A stretch of DNA of 64,000 bases, from the NCBI RefSeq assembly GCF_040436405.1, contig NZ_AP031575.1, positions 1-64,000 of the forward strand, written 5' to 3'. The notes under the pieces are model-generated. The model did no database searches and had not been told where the DNA came from. It worked only from the letters and a program-made list of their open reading frames with translations. This DNA is from Marinomonas sp. THO17. GTDB lineage: Bacteria; Pseudomonadota; Gammaproteobacteria; Pseudomonadales; Marinomonadaceae. The translations under genes and the position numbers were made by a program. This document shows positions 1 to 8,049 of this stretch, in pieces; the first letter of the stretch is position 1, and every line of letters starts with the position of its first letter.

Positions 1-293
1 CTATAGACTGTGCCACTGACACGACCACAACTTAATATCTCAATATAGGTAGCGTGACAAATGCCTTCAAATATTCCATTGACTATGAGGCGTTCTGTGT
101 TGATTTCACCTTCCACTTTGCCAGATTCACTTACCTTTACTTGTTTGATCGCGTCTATTTGTCCCTCAACATGACCGTCAATTTGTAATTGACTGGTTAC
201 TTGGATGTGTCCATTAATAGTGCAACCTTCTGCGATGAGAGTTGTAGCTGACGACTGACTCTTAACTGTACTTGACCCACCAAAGATTCCCAT
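1..293 (-). CDS. Bactofilin family protein (partial, 3' end outside window)
   Basis: The reading frame runs leftward from the ATG at 291-293 and leaves the window still open, giving about 97 residues. It starts MGIFGG, then shows the short-period alternation of hydrophobic and Gly/Asn residues of the bactofilin beta-helix (for example LIAEGCTINGHI, LQIDGHVEGQI, GKVEGEI, LIVNGIFEG). Bactofilins are small polymer-forming cytoskeletal proteins that scaffold local peptidoglycan remodelling. The start lies 97 nt inside the 3' end of the upstream M23 peptidase gene, in another frame. An M23 endopeptidase followed by a bactofilin is a recurrent pair (compare csd1-ccmA of Helicobacter), so the two products probably act together on the wall. 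The family call is fairly secure; the exact cellular role is inferred. Confidence 0.85.
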   Translation of the reverse strand, partial: MGIFGGSSTVKSQSSATTLIAEGCTINGHIQVTSQLQIDGHVEGQIDAIKQVKVSESGKVEGEINTERLIVNGIFEGICHATYIEILSCGRVSGTVY

Positions 294-1147
294 CCTATAC
301 CTCTTACACTGTCAAAAATTGTATCAAAATTATCTACGTTCCATTCGATAAATGGCTTTGGATTAAGTGCTCGGCCCACAAAGCGAACTTCATAATGAAG
401 GTGTGGCCCAGAGGACAATCCTGTGTTTCCTGAGTAGGCTATCAAATCTCCCTTCTTAACAAAGTCGCCACGTTTGACAACGAATTTGCTTAGATGTGAG
501 TACGAACTTGAGAAGCCATATGCATGAAAAATTCGTAAATAATTACCAGACCCTTTATTACTAGGTCGTATTACCTCTACCGCACCGTCGGCTGGTGCGT
601 AAACAGGTGTTCCGGTATTCACAGCGAAATCTTGTCCGCGATGAAATTTGGTTATCCCTGTTACAGGGTGAACTCGTTTGCCATAACCTGATGATGTACG
701 AGCATTCACGACTGGCGGTCCACTCGGAATTTGAGTCAACATCATGAGGCGCATTGATGTAGTTATAGTAGCGGTATCCAAACGGGATTCCAACTCTGTA
801 TCATTTTGATCGCCCATACCTAGCATGTTTTCTAGGTCATTTAATCGATCTGAAACCATTTGAACGCGCTCTTCACGTTCAGACAAATCGTGTTCTAGAG
901 TGGTTTTGAGTGCGGTAAGAGAAGTGAGTTCACGGTTGACAGAGGAATATTTTGTTTCCAGTTCTTTTTGCTTGAGTTTAGCAAACTCCGCCTCATGAAC
1001 TAGGTAATAAATGACCACAGCAGTAACCACAACGCCAATGACTAACATGTAACCAACCACTTTCATGGAATGTCGAAATTTCTTACCAAAGCTAAAATGC
1101 TTAGTACCATGAATAGAAGATACTGATATGGTTACATTATCTTTCAT
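197..1147 (-). CDS. M23 family metallopeptidase, membrane-anchored, coiled-coil
   Basis: A 316-residue predicted peptidoglycan endopeptidase. A cytoplasmic N-terminus of about 30 residues precedes one membrane segment (about 31-50). A charged, heptad-rich coiled coil follows (about 51-110), then an LytM/M23 domain (about 150-266). The zinc-site motifs look intact: HRGQD with His169 and Asp173, SYSHLS with His218, and GPHLHYE with His249 and His251. This supports activity, unlike EnvC-type degenerate LytM proteins. The product would sit in the inner membrane with the catalytic domain in the periplasm. Its last 97 nt overlap the start of the bactofilin gene, so the two are cotranscribed and probably translationally coupled. 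The ATG at 1145-1147 is the first plausible start ahead of the membrane segment. Confidence 0.9.
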   Translation of the reverse strand: MKDNVTISVSSIHGTKHFSFGKKFRHSMKVVGYMLVIGVVVTAVVIYYLVHEAEFAKLKQKELETKYSSVNRELTSLTALKTTLEHDLSEREERVQMVSDRLNDLENMLGMGDQNDTELESRLDTATITTSMRLMMLTQIPSGPPVVNARTSSGYGKRVHPVTGITKFHRGQDFAVNTGTPVYAPADGAVEVIRPSNKGSGNYLRIFHAYGFSSSYSHLSKFVVKRGDFVKKGDLIAYSGNTGLSSGPHLHYEVRFVGRALNPKPFIEWNVDNFDTIFDSVRGIGWESLVGQVQLRVSRQLQLSSQKVALLMDTSK

Positions 1148-1756
1148 TGTTTACCTGTATCCCAACAACGTTCACGCCTGAAAAATAAGCGTGAATCAAA
1201 CTAATAAGATATACATTCTGTTGTGTATACTGCGTCCATGTTTCAGGCATATTTCATACCTAACTTTTCTTTTTCTGATCAAATAAAATGTTTCATTTTG
1301 TAATCAGGGTTTTTCATTGTAACAACAGGTGAAGTTACGAACAAGCAAAGGAAGACATCAAGAAACTATATATCTACAGGATATATCTGTTATAGCGCAT
1401 TTATGTTTGGAGGAAATATTAGGGAAAGAAAACTATCTCATTAGTTTGCCTTACTTTTATGACGGATGGATGCTTATTCGTTATGTTATAGGGTGTTAGT
1501 ATATGGATTTATTTATAATGGCATAAAGAGTTCCTAACGCCATTTTTGGTTTGATCCTATCGATCTGATTATTCGCTTCAGCAATATTTGCTTGATAAGG
1601 TTGCCATCAGAAAAGGAATAAGGTGCTGCATTCTTGCAATAGGTTATTTATCAGCCTTGTTTCCAATCGTTATTTCAGATTCTTCGCAATGTTAGCATTA
1701 GTGTTTCTGGAAGCGGGATGTCATTAGTACACCAGAAGTTTAAATAAGGTATAGAT
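1148..1756. other. Intergenic region between divergent genes, no gene seen
   Basis: About 600 bp of AT-rich sequence separates the leftward M23 peptidase gene from the rightward TetR gene. It must hold both promoters. I found only ORFs of under 25 codons without convincing ribosome binding sites, and no tRNA or clear terminator hairpin. A short ATATAT...ATATAT palindrome near 1365-1390 is the only local structure noticed. Confidence 0.5.
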
Positions 1757-2314
1757 ATGGCTCGAGGCCGACCTAGTAAAAAATCGCACATTGTTATAGC
1801 CGCTTGTGACTTGTTCACTTTGCAAGGATATCAGGCCACCAGTATTGACCAAGTGGTGGCTGCTGCTGGTGTTTCCAAGCCTACGGTCTACAGTAATTTT
1901 CCAACCAAATTAGCCTTATGGGAAGAAGTATTGGAGCATATTGTTAGTCAGGCTACACCTTCTATGACGGAAAAAAGGTTGGCTTTTGCAGAACAGCCAC
2001 ATTCTGCATTGGCGGCTTGGTTGGCAATTTGGGAGTCTTGGTCGTCGTTACCTGAAAATTTAGCGGTATATCGTATTTTTTTGGGTGAACAACATAAGAT
2101 GAATGACCAATTGCTGGCCAAATTCGATCTTTTTGAAACCCTGCTTATGTCAGCTCTACAAGCATGGCAAGGACACTTCAAAGTCTCCTCACAAGTTTTT
2201 GTGCAAATGGAGGCGTTGAGTCGTCAATATATATTGATGCCAAGACTACTCAACAAGCCAATAGATAATGAAGCATTCATGACTGCGCAACTGAATTGGT
2301 TGCTCACTCTTTAA
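1757..2314 (+). CDS. TetR/AcrR family transcriptional regulator
   Basis: A 185-residue protein with a typical TetR N-terminal DNA-binding domain. It has a basic start (MARGRPSKK), a helix-turn-helix over about residues 10-55 with the signature TSIDQVVAAAGVSKPTVYSNF, and then an all-helical ligand-binding region with no recognisable ligand class. A GGTA purine stretch precedes the ATG, a modest ribosome binding site. The gene converges on an MFS drug exporter gene across a bidirectional terminator. Regulation of that exporter is therefore possible but not shown by the layout, because TetR regulators usually sit divergent from their targets. Length is normal for the family. Confidence 0.88.
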   Translation: MARGRPSKKSHIVIAACDLFTLQGYQATSIDQVVAAAGVSKPTVYSNFPTKLALWEEVLEHIVSQATPSMTEKRLAFAEQPHSALAAWLAIWESWSSLPENLAVYRIFLGEQHKMNDQLLAKFDLFETLLMSALQAWQGHFKVSSQVFVQMEALSRQYILMPRLLNKPIDNEAFMTAQLNWLLTL

Positions 2315-2388
2315 AAGTTACTTATTAAAAGTTACTTAGTTTGCTAAGGAAGCCTATTTGTTAATCTGTTTTATTGAAGAGATAAGAT

Positions 2389-2433
2389 AATTAAGGTCAC
2401 TTTCCCTATGCGTGTTAAGTGGCCTTAATTTTA
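2389..2433. terminator. Bidirectional terminator between tetR-type and MFS genes
   Basis: Inverted repeat AATTAAGGTCACTT (2389-2402) and AAGTGGCCTTAATT (2417-2430), with a 14-nt loop and one G-U style mismatch. An A/T-rich stretch lies on both sides. It sits between two convergent genes and can serve both. Confidence 0.75.
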
Positions 2434-2456
2434 TCTATGATATCTGGAAGTCAATA

Positions 2457-3707
2457 TTACAGTGGTGCACCTTCCGTGTTATCTGTGTCGGTATTGGTTT
2501 CCTGTCCTTTTTCAGCCCACAACATGATGCACAAAGCCAAAGAACCCGTAATAACAAAGCCGCCAGAAATCGGAATCAAGGTGTTGTCGTATATTTGGCC
2601 AATTAGTGTGCCTATCGACATAGACATGATAGAAGATACTGAGCCGATAATAGCTGAGGCAATTCCTGCCACATGTCCCATGGGTTCCATTGCCAGAGCA
2701 TTAACATTGCCGAACAGTAAACCAAAGCAAAAGAACAACACGCTTGCATACAGCATGAACATCCATAACTGGATGCTAACAAGGGCATGTAAAACTAAGA
2801 ATAAGACTGATACCAAGATGACACAGCTGATTGCTTTTAGCGCTATGCGACGAGCACCATATTTCTCAACCACGCGAGAATTAAGGAGTGATGACACACC
2901 AAGTACTAAAGCCAATACGCCAAAATACACGGCAAACATTTTTCCTGTTTTAAATTGCATCTGAAAAATTTGCTGTGAGGAATTCAAATAGCCAATAAAA
3001 CTACCAAAAAATAATCCCATGCAAATGGTGTAGCTGGCGGTAATGCGATTACTGACCACTGCTTTGAAACCGTTATAAAAGCCCTTAGCTGTAAAGGGAA
3101 TGCGATTGTGTTTAGGTAAGGTTTCTTTTAAACGAAAAAAGATCCATGCTAAGAGTAATAGAGCATAAATCATGTAGAGTTCAAAAATGCCGCGCCAGTC
3201 CGTCAACAACATAATGGCCTGTCCTAATGTGGGCGCAATCGCTGGAACCAAGACAAAAATCATCATAACCAAGGACATGATGCGTGCCATTTGCGCACCG
3301 TGGAATAGATCTCGCACCAAAGAGATGGCTGAAATATATGGCCCAGAGACGCCTAAGCCTTGAATGAAGCGACCTATCATCAAACTGTCTAGGTCGTTGG
3401 CTTGGTGACAAATTAAGGTGCCGACCAAATACAAGCCAATACCACCGAAGAGAATAGGGCGGCGACCTAATGCATCAGACAAGGGGCCGCAAACCAGCTG
3501 TCCTAAAGCCATACCTAGGAACAACATACTGATGAGTAATTGTGGTTGGTTGGCGGAAGTAGCATGTAATTCACTGCCAATGATGCCTAACGCAGGCAAT
3601 AGGGCGTCGATGGAAATGGCGACGATTGACATAAGCAAGGCCACCAAAACAGTAAACTCTTTAGCTGACATACCAGAAGCTTGAGTATTGTTATGAGCAT
3701 TTTCCAT
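2457..3707 (-). CDS. MFS multidrug/bicyclomycin-type exporter (Bcr/CflA family)
   Basis: A 416-residue integral membrane protein of the major facilitator superfamily with about 12 hydrophobic segments. The cytoplasmic loop-2 signature GPLSDALGRRPILFGG, followed by a second helix and GRFIQGLGVSG, is typical of the Bcr/CflA drug:proton antiporter branch. That branch exports bicyclomycin, sulfonamides and other small molecules. The ATG at 3705-3707 gives a short charged N-terminus before the first helix. The gene ends near the convergent TetR gene. The substrate cannot be told from sequence; the family is secure. Confidence 0.9.
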   Translation of the reverse strand: MENAHNNTQASGMSAKEFTVLVALLMSIVAISIDALLPALGIIGSELHATSANQPQLLISMLFLGMALGQLVCGPLSDALGRRPILFGGIGLYLVGTLICHQANDLDSLMIGRFIQGLGVSGPYISAISLVRDLFHGAQMARIMSLVMMIFVLVPAIAPTLGQAIMLLTDWRGIFELYMIYALLLLAWIFFRLKETLPKHNRIPFTAKGFYNGFKAVVSNRITASYTICMGLFFGSFIGYLNSSQQIFQMQFKTGKMFAVYFGVLALVLGVSSLLNSRVVEKYGARRIALKAISCVILVSVLFLVLHALVSIQLWMFMLYASVLFFCFGLLFGNVNALAMEPMGHVAGIASAIIGSVSSIMSMSIGTLIGQIYDNTLIPISGGFVITGSLALCIMLWAEKGQETNTDTDNTEGAPL

Positions 3708-3875
3708 ATGGACTCCATATTTGGGAAAAGTATTGCGACTCTATAAGGGTAGAATAAAGTTCTATTATACTGAGTTGATAGGAAGTCGAGTTTGCGTTTA
3801 TGTGTACCAAATGAGGAAGTGAAAAATTATTGGTTTTTCGGTTGAGTTTCGACGCTGTTTCGAAGGAGTTAACCA

Positions 3876-4379
3876 ATGAACGACAGTGAAAAAGAAAAGA
3901 TTGAATTAGAACATCAAGCCGCTAAGTTATTTATGCGGTGTTATGAAAAGAACACAGGCAAACCCATTCGCCATATTTGGCACAACAACCCCATTCGACC
4001 CGATGTGTCTTGTATGTTTGAAGGTCAGCGTCTAGACCTTGAAATTGCACATTTATATGGCTCCGAAGAGGAGGCTATGGAGATTCTAGGGCGTCATTTG
4101 ACGCAAAAAACCTGTGATGTGTTGGCGCAGCTGAAAGAAGAACCCGCAGAAGAACGTTTGTTAGCTTCGTTAAATAAAATTCTTACCAATAAATCGAGCA
4201 AGCACTATCGTACTCAACGAGTCTGGTTGGTGATTCGAAATGCCCATCCTGAATGGCAAAAGGCAGACATTAAAGCCGTAGAACATTTAATTAGCATGCC
4301 TGAACCTCATGCCTTTGAAAAAGTATGGATATTGGGAGACTTTGAAGGAAAAACTGGCATAGTACGTCTTTATCCCTAA
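3876..4379 (+). CDS. Hypothetical protein, 167 aa
   Basis: Not recognised. The start is well supported by GAAGGAG just upstream of the ATG. The protein is soluble, with no signal peptide, and helix-rich at the N-terminus. The segment RPDVSCMFEGQRLDLEIAHLYG (about residues 47-68) resembles the beta-hairpin core of PD-(D/E)XK-type nuclease folds, with Pro-Asp followed by Asp-x-Glu, but the expected lysine is not obvious. I treat this as a weak structural hint only. A later region (about 108-130) has a TQRVWLVIRNAHP strand-like stretch. The gene stands alone between the divergent MFS gene and a convergent small membrane protein gene. Confidence 0.7.
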   Translation: MNDSEKEKIELEHQAAKLFMRCYEKNTGKPIRHIWHNNPIRPDVSCMFEGQRLDLEIAHLYGSEEEAMEILGRHLTQKTCDVLAQLKEEPAEERLLASLNKILTNKSSKHYRTQRVWLVIRNAHPEWQKADIKAVEHLISMPEPHAFEKVWILGDFEGKTGIVRLYP

Positions 4380-4413
4380 CCTTTGCTCAATAAGGTTATG
4401 ACCTGAAAATCGT

Positions 4414-4611
4414 TTAGGATTGCTTGCTTTTGGATTGCTTACTATTGGACGGTTTGCTTTTGGACGATTTGCCATTAGATGGTTTTGCTAGCTTTTGCCG
4501 ATCCGCTTGATGCTGACGATATTTTTTAACCGTCGTTAAGGCCAGTATCATGGCAATGCCAACGAAGAAAATAGCAAAGGCCCCTAAGGCTAGGGTGGCT
4601 TCAGAATGCAT
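4414..4611 (-). CDS. Small single-span membrane protein with Lys/Ser-rich tail
   Basis: A 65-residue product if translation starts at the ATG at 4609-4611, which has GAAGG about 7 nt upstream. An in-frame ATG 12 codons earlier lacks such a site. One hydrophobic segment (about residues 6-27) is followed by a strongly basic tail of repeated Ser-Lys-Pro/Gln units. I do not recognise a family. It lies just downstream of guanine deaminase on the same strand and could be the last gene of that group. The low-complexity tail varies easily and gives no functional hint. Confidence 0.6.
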   Translation of the reverse strand: MHSEATLALGAFAIFFVGIAMILALTTVKKYRQHQADRQKLAKPSNGKSSKSKPSNSKQSKSKQS

Positions 4612-4681
4612 ATAAACCTTCAATAAAATAAAAGCAATAAAAGCCAAATCTTAAGGATTGATTTGACCTTATTGATCGTCA

Positions 4682-5992
4682 CTAAAAAGAGTCTCTTTGG
4701 TGTACACATTGACCAGCAGAATAGGTGGCTTGTATGGCTCTGTCATCCCCTATGGTCATGAAGACAAATAAGGTTTCTTCAATATTCTTTGATAAAGCCA
4801 AGCGTGAAGTCAACAAGGGTGTGGCTTTCTTGTCCAGTAGAAGGAAGTCTGCTTCACTACCAATGGCTAAATTACCAATCTTATCTTCTAAACGCAGCGC
4901 TTTGGCGCCACCTAAGGTAGATAGGTACAAAGATTTAATGGGATTTAGATTCTCGTTTTGCAGTTGAATGACCTTATATGCCTCGTTCATGGTTTGCAGC
5001 ATCGAAAAACTGGTGCCACCTCCCACGTCTGTTCCTAACCCCACATTCACCTTGTGTTCTTCGGCTTTATTTAAGTTAAATAAACCACTACCAATAAAAA
5101 GGTTAGAGGTTGGGCAAAACGAAATGGCCGATCCAGTATCATGTAATCTCTGGTACTCGTGTTCACAAAGGTGAATGCCATGAGCAAACACAGAACGCTC
5201 GCTAAGCAAGTGGTTTTGGTCGTACACGTCTAAATAATTTTGACTATGCGGAAATAACTCTTGTACCCAAGCACACTCGTCTTTGTTCTCAGATAAATGC
5301 GTATGCAGGTAAACATCTTGATATTCGCTCAATAATTTACCTGCCAAAGCCAATTGCTCGTCTGAGCTGGTGGGGGCAAAGCGAGGGGTAATGGCGTAAT
5401 GCAAGCGGCCTTTGTTATGCCAAGTTTCGATCAGCTCTTTGCTTTCTTGATAGCTGCTTTCAGGCGTATCGGTCAAATAATCCGGCGCGTTACGATCCAT
5501 CATCACCTTACCGCAGATCATGCGTAGGTTATGCACTTGACTGGCTTCAAAAAAGGCTTCCACAGAGACCTTGTGTACTGTGCCAAACACCAATGCGGTG
5601 GTGGTGCCATTACGCAATAGTTCGGCCAAAAAGCGATCAGCTACGTTACGAGCATGTTGCTTGTCGTGGAATTTTGATTCTTCTGGAAACGTATAAGTGT
5701 TTAACCAAGTAAGGAGTTGCTCACCATAGGAGCCAATCATATCCGTTTGAGGATAATGGATATGGGTATCAATAAAGCCCGGTGTAATAAGTGCGTTGGG
5801 ATGGTGTTCAACCAGTAGAGAATCAGGTAGGTCTTTTAATAAACTAGTGGCATCACCCAAAGCCTGAATTTTATCACCTTCGACCACCAGCAGGCCGTCT
5901 TCAAAGTATTCGTAGGCGGCATCCACGCCTACTTCTTTTGGGTCTGCAATACAATGTACTATGGCCGCACGCCAGGCTTTTTGCTGCGTCAT
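4682..5992 (-). CDS. guaD: Guanine deaminase
   Basis: A 436-residue metal-dependent amidohydrolase that converts guanine to xanthine and ammonia in purine salvage and catabolism. The metal-binding entry motif PGFIDTHIHYPQ, the guanine-deaminase stretch GEQLLTWLNTYTFPEE, the HTHLSE motif, FCPTSNLFIGSG and the late GLGTDVGGG are all present, so the active site looks complete. Length matches the family (about 430-440). It lies about 40 nt after the VanZ-like gene in a leftward group that begins with dbpA; no purine riboswitch was noticed in that gap. The upstream purine run AGAGAAGAGA supports the chosen ATG. Confidence 0.93.
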   Translation of the reverse strand: MTQQKAWRAAIVHCIADPKEVGVDAAYEYFEDGLLVVEGDKIQALGDATSLLKDLPDSLLVEHHPNALITPGFIDTHIHYPQTDMIGSYGEQLLTWLNTYTFPEESKFHDKQHARNVADRFLAELLRNGTTTALVFGTVHKVSVEAFFEASQVHNLRMICGKVMMDRNAPDYLTDTPESSYQESKELIETWHNKGRLHYAITPRFAPTSSDEQLALAGKLLSEYQDVYLHTHLSENKDECAWVQELFPHSQNYLDVYDQNHLLSERSVFAHGIHLCEHEYQRLHDTGSAISFCPTSNLFIGSGLFNLNKAEEHKVNVGLGTDVGGGTSFSMLQTMNEAYKVIQLQNENLNPIKSLYLSTLGGAKALRLEDKIGNLAIGSEADFLLLDKKATPLLTSRLALSKNIEETLFVFMTIGDDRAIQATYSAGQCVHQRDSF

Positions 5993-6032
5993 TCTCTTCT
6001 CTCTAAAACTTTGACCGAATGGTTATACTTTA

Positions 6033-6422
6033 TCAGCTATTGTTTTGTCTTTCACTAAATTGACGAATTTTAGCGCGGTAATAAAGCATGCCTCGCAACA
6101 ACACGACAATGAAAACGCCCAAGCCATCGGCATAAAAATCCAGCCATTCTCCATATCGATTCACACTGGGTTGAATTAGCTCAATGACACCTCCCCAGAG
6201 AAAGATGAATACCGCCATCCATAAAAAGCGTTTTAACGGTCCAAAGGCGCACATCAGGGCCCAACCGCCAAAGCCAATGACATGATGAAGTTTGTCTGAG
6301 CCCGGGGCATCTGGCAAATGCTCCATAGGGGTGAGGGTGGCCACGCTGATGACCAACAAGCCGACAACAAAACCAAGCCACTGTAGTTTTTGTGATTGAA
6401 TGAAAGAGGTTAGCATGGTCAT
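6033..6422 (-). CDS. VanZ-like family small membrane protein
   Basis: A 129-residue protein with four predicted membrane segments. It carries the VanZ-like signature in which a charged DKLHH motif precedes a glycine-rich helix (SDKLHHVIGFGGWALM), and a second conserved helix containing GVIELIQP. Family members are mostly uncharacterised; the name comes from teicoplanin resistance in enterococci and does not imply resistance here. The gene starts 3 nt after the dbpA stop, so it is probably cotranscribed with the helicase. Confidence 0.75.
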   Translation of the reverse strand: MTMLTSFIQSQKLQWLGFVVGLLVISVATLTPMEHLPDAPGSDKLHHVIGFGGWALMCAFGPLKRFLWMAVFIFLWGGVIELIQPSVNRYGEWLDFYADGLGVFIVVLLRGMLYYRAKIRQFSERQNNS

Positions 6423-6425
6423 TGT

Positions 6426-7808
6426 TTACCTTAGAATGCGAGCTCGGATATTGCGGCCTTTGATTTTTTTGTTTTCTAACGCCTTCACGACTTTTTTGGC
6501 CACCTGATTGTCTACGCCAACGTAGGCGTGAAAATCAAAAATATCGATTTTACCAACCTGTTCCTTAGCCAAACCCAATCCTGCGGTGAGAGCACCAAGA
6601 ATATCACCGGGTCGCAGTTTATTCTTACGCCCAGCATCAAAAGCAATGGTGGTTTTCTGAGGGATCAAACGATAATCTGCAGCGGCTTCTTCAAGTTCAA
6701 GAAAGTTCGCTTGTATGTCAAAGCGGGTTTCAATGTCGCGTACTTTATAATCTTCTTTTGCGGTGACCAAGTTTACCGCGACACCAGCCGCTCCAGCACG
6801 AGCTGTACGTCCGATGCGATGGGTGTGCACGTCAATGTCTCGGGTGGTGTCATAGTTAACCACCAGATCGATTTCTTTCACATCAATGCCCCGTGCGGCC
6901 ACGTCAGTAGCGACCAAAACACAGCTGCTTTGGTTGCTAAAACGCACTAATACTTGGTCACGTTGTTTTTGCTCCAAGTCACCATGAATGGCTTGAGCGG
7001 CCACTTTATGATCGTCTAGCCAGTCGGCCACTTGCTGAGATTCTGCTTTGGTATTACAAAAAACAATGGCCTGACGAGGCGCAAAATGTTCTAAACAACT
7101 GAGCAAAGCCGTGGGTTTGTTGCTATTTTCACTGCGTACAAAATGTTGCTCAATATTGGGTTTAAGATCTTCTTGTGTCTCCACTTTTACCTTCACTGGC
7201 TGACGCTGGAATTCTTCGCTAAGGGCGGCAATGTTGTCACCATAGGTGGCCGAGAAAAGCAGAGTTTGTTTGTCTTTTGGGGTGAGTTCAACCACTTCGC
7301 GAATGCTGTCCACAAAGCCCATATCGAGCATGCGATCTGCCTCATCCAAAATTAACGTGTTGAGAGCATTTAAACGTAACGTGCCTTTACGCAGATGCTC
7401 CATTAAACGACCCGGTGTACCGACAACCACGTGAGCGCCGTGCTCTAATGAATTGATTTGTGGGCCAAATGGCATGCCACCACACAGGCTCAGTACCTTA
7501 ATATTGTCTTGAAAGCGCGCGACTTTGCGGATTTCTTTAGAAACCTGATCGGCTAATTCGCGAGTTGGGCACATAACCAATGCTTGTACGCCAAAAAAGC
7601 GGGGATTAATTTTCAGCAATAATCCAATCGCAAAGGCTAGGGTTTTACCACTGCCAGTTTGCGCCTGAGCAAGAATGTCTTTGCCGTCCATAATGGCGGG
7701 CAAACTTTGCTCTTGAATGGGGGTGAAACGTTGAAAGCCCATATCAGACAATAAGCGTATAAGTTTTTTCGGAAGGGCGATGGGAAGCGTAAATTGAGCT
7801 TGAGTCAC
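6426..7808 (-). CDS. dbpA: ATP-dependent RNA helicase DbpA
   Basis: A 460-residue DEAD-box helicase. Motif I is AQTGSGKT (49-56), motif Ib/II regions include PTRELAD and DEAD (155-158), and motif III is SAT. The HRIGRTARAG motif sits in the second RecA domain. The C-terminal about 75 residues match the DbpA RNA-binding domain, with GDILGALTAGLGL and the end KIKGRNIRARILR. That domain binds hairpin 92 of 23S rRNA, placing the protein in late 50S assembly. It is the first gene of a leftward group with the VanZ-like gene and probably guaD. Assignment is secure because of the DbpA-specific C-terminus. Confidence 0.95.
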   Translation of the reverse strand: MTQAQFTLPIALPKKLIRLLSDMGFQRFTPIQEQSLPAIMDGKDILAQAQTGSGKTLAFAIGLLLKINPRFFGVQALVMCPTRELADQVSKEIRKVARFQDNIKVLSLCGGMPFGPQINSLEHGAHVVVGTPGRLMEHLRKGTLRLNALNTLILDEADRMLDMGFVDSIREVVELTPKDKQTLLFSATYGDNIAALSEEFQRQPVKVKVETQEDLKPNIEQHFVRSENSNKPTALLSCLEHFAPRQAIVFCNTKAESQQVADWLDDHKVAAQAIHGDLEQKQRDQVLVRFSNQSSCVLVATDVAARGIDVKEIDLVVNYDTTRDIDVHTHRIGRTARAGAAGVAVNLVTAKEDYKVRDIETRFDIQANFLELEEAAADYRLIPQKTTIAFDAGRKNKLRPGDILGALTAGLGLAKEQVGKIDIFDFHAYVGVDNQVAKKVVKALENKKIKGRNIRARILR

Positions 7809-8049
7809 AGAAGGCCTGTTTTATTCAATGAAATTGTGCCAGAGAATAGCAGAAAATTTGCTCAAAAGCCTTTATCCATTAGATATTCCGTGTTCCTTCT
7901 AACATTTTTTAGTAAAGTTAGTGACAAGATGGATAACGCCACCCCTAAGCGTTAATGATTCCTATGCTAGGAAATGCTAGATATTTTATATGATCAAAGG
8001 ACTAATGACTTTTATGCTCGTTTTTCTAAAGTAAAACATGGCCTTTTAG

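Noticed and set aside
1380..1530. Short ORFs (12-23 codons) in the gap before the TetR gene
   Set aside because: No ribosome binding sites at usable spacing and no protein-like composition.
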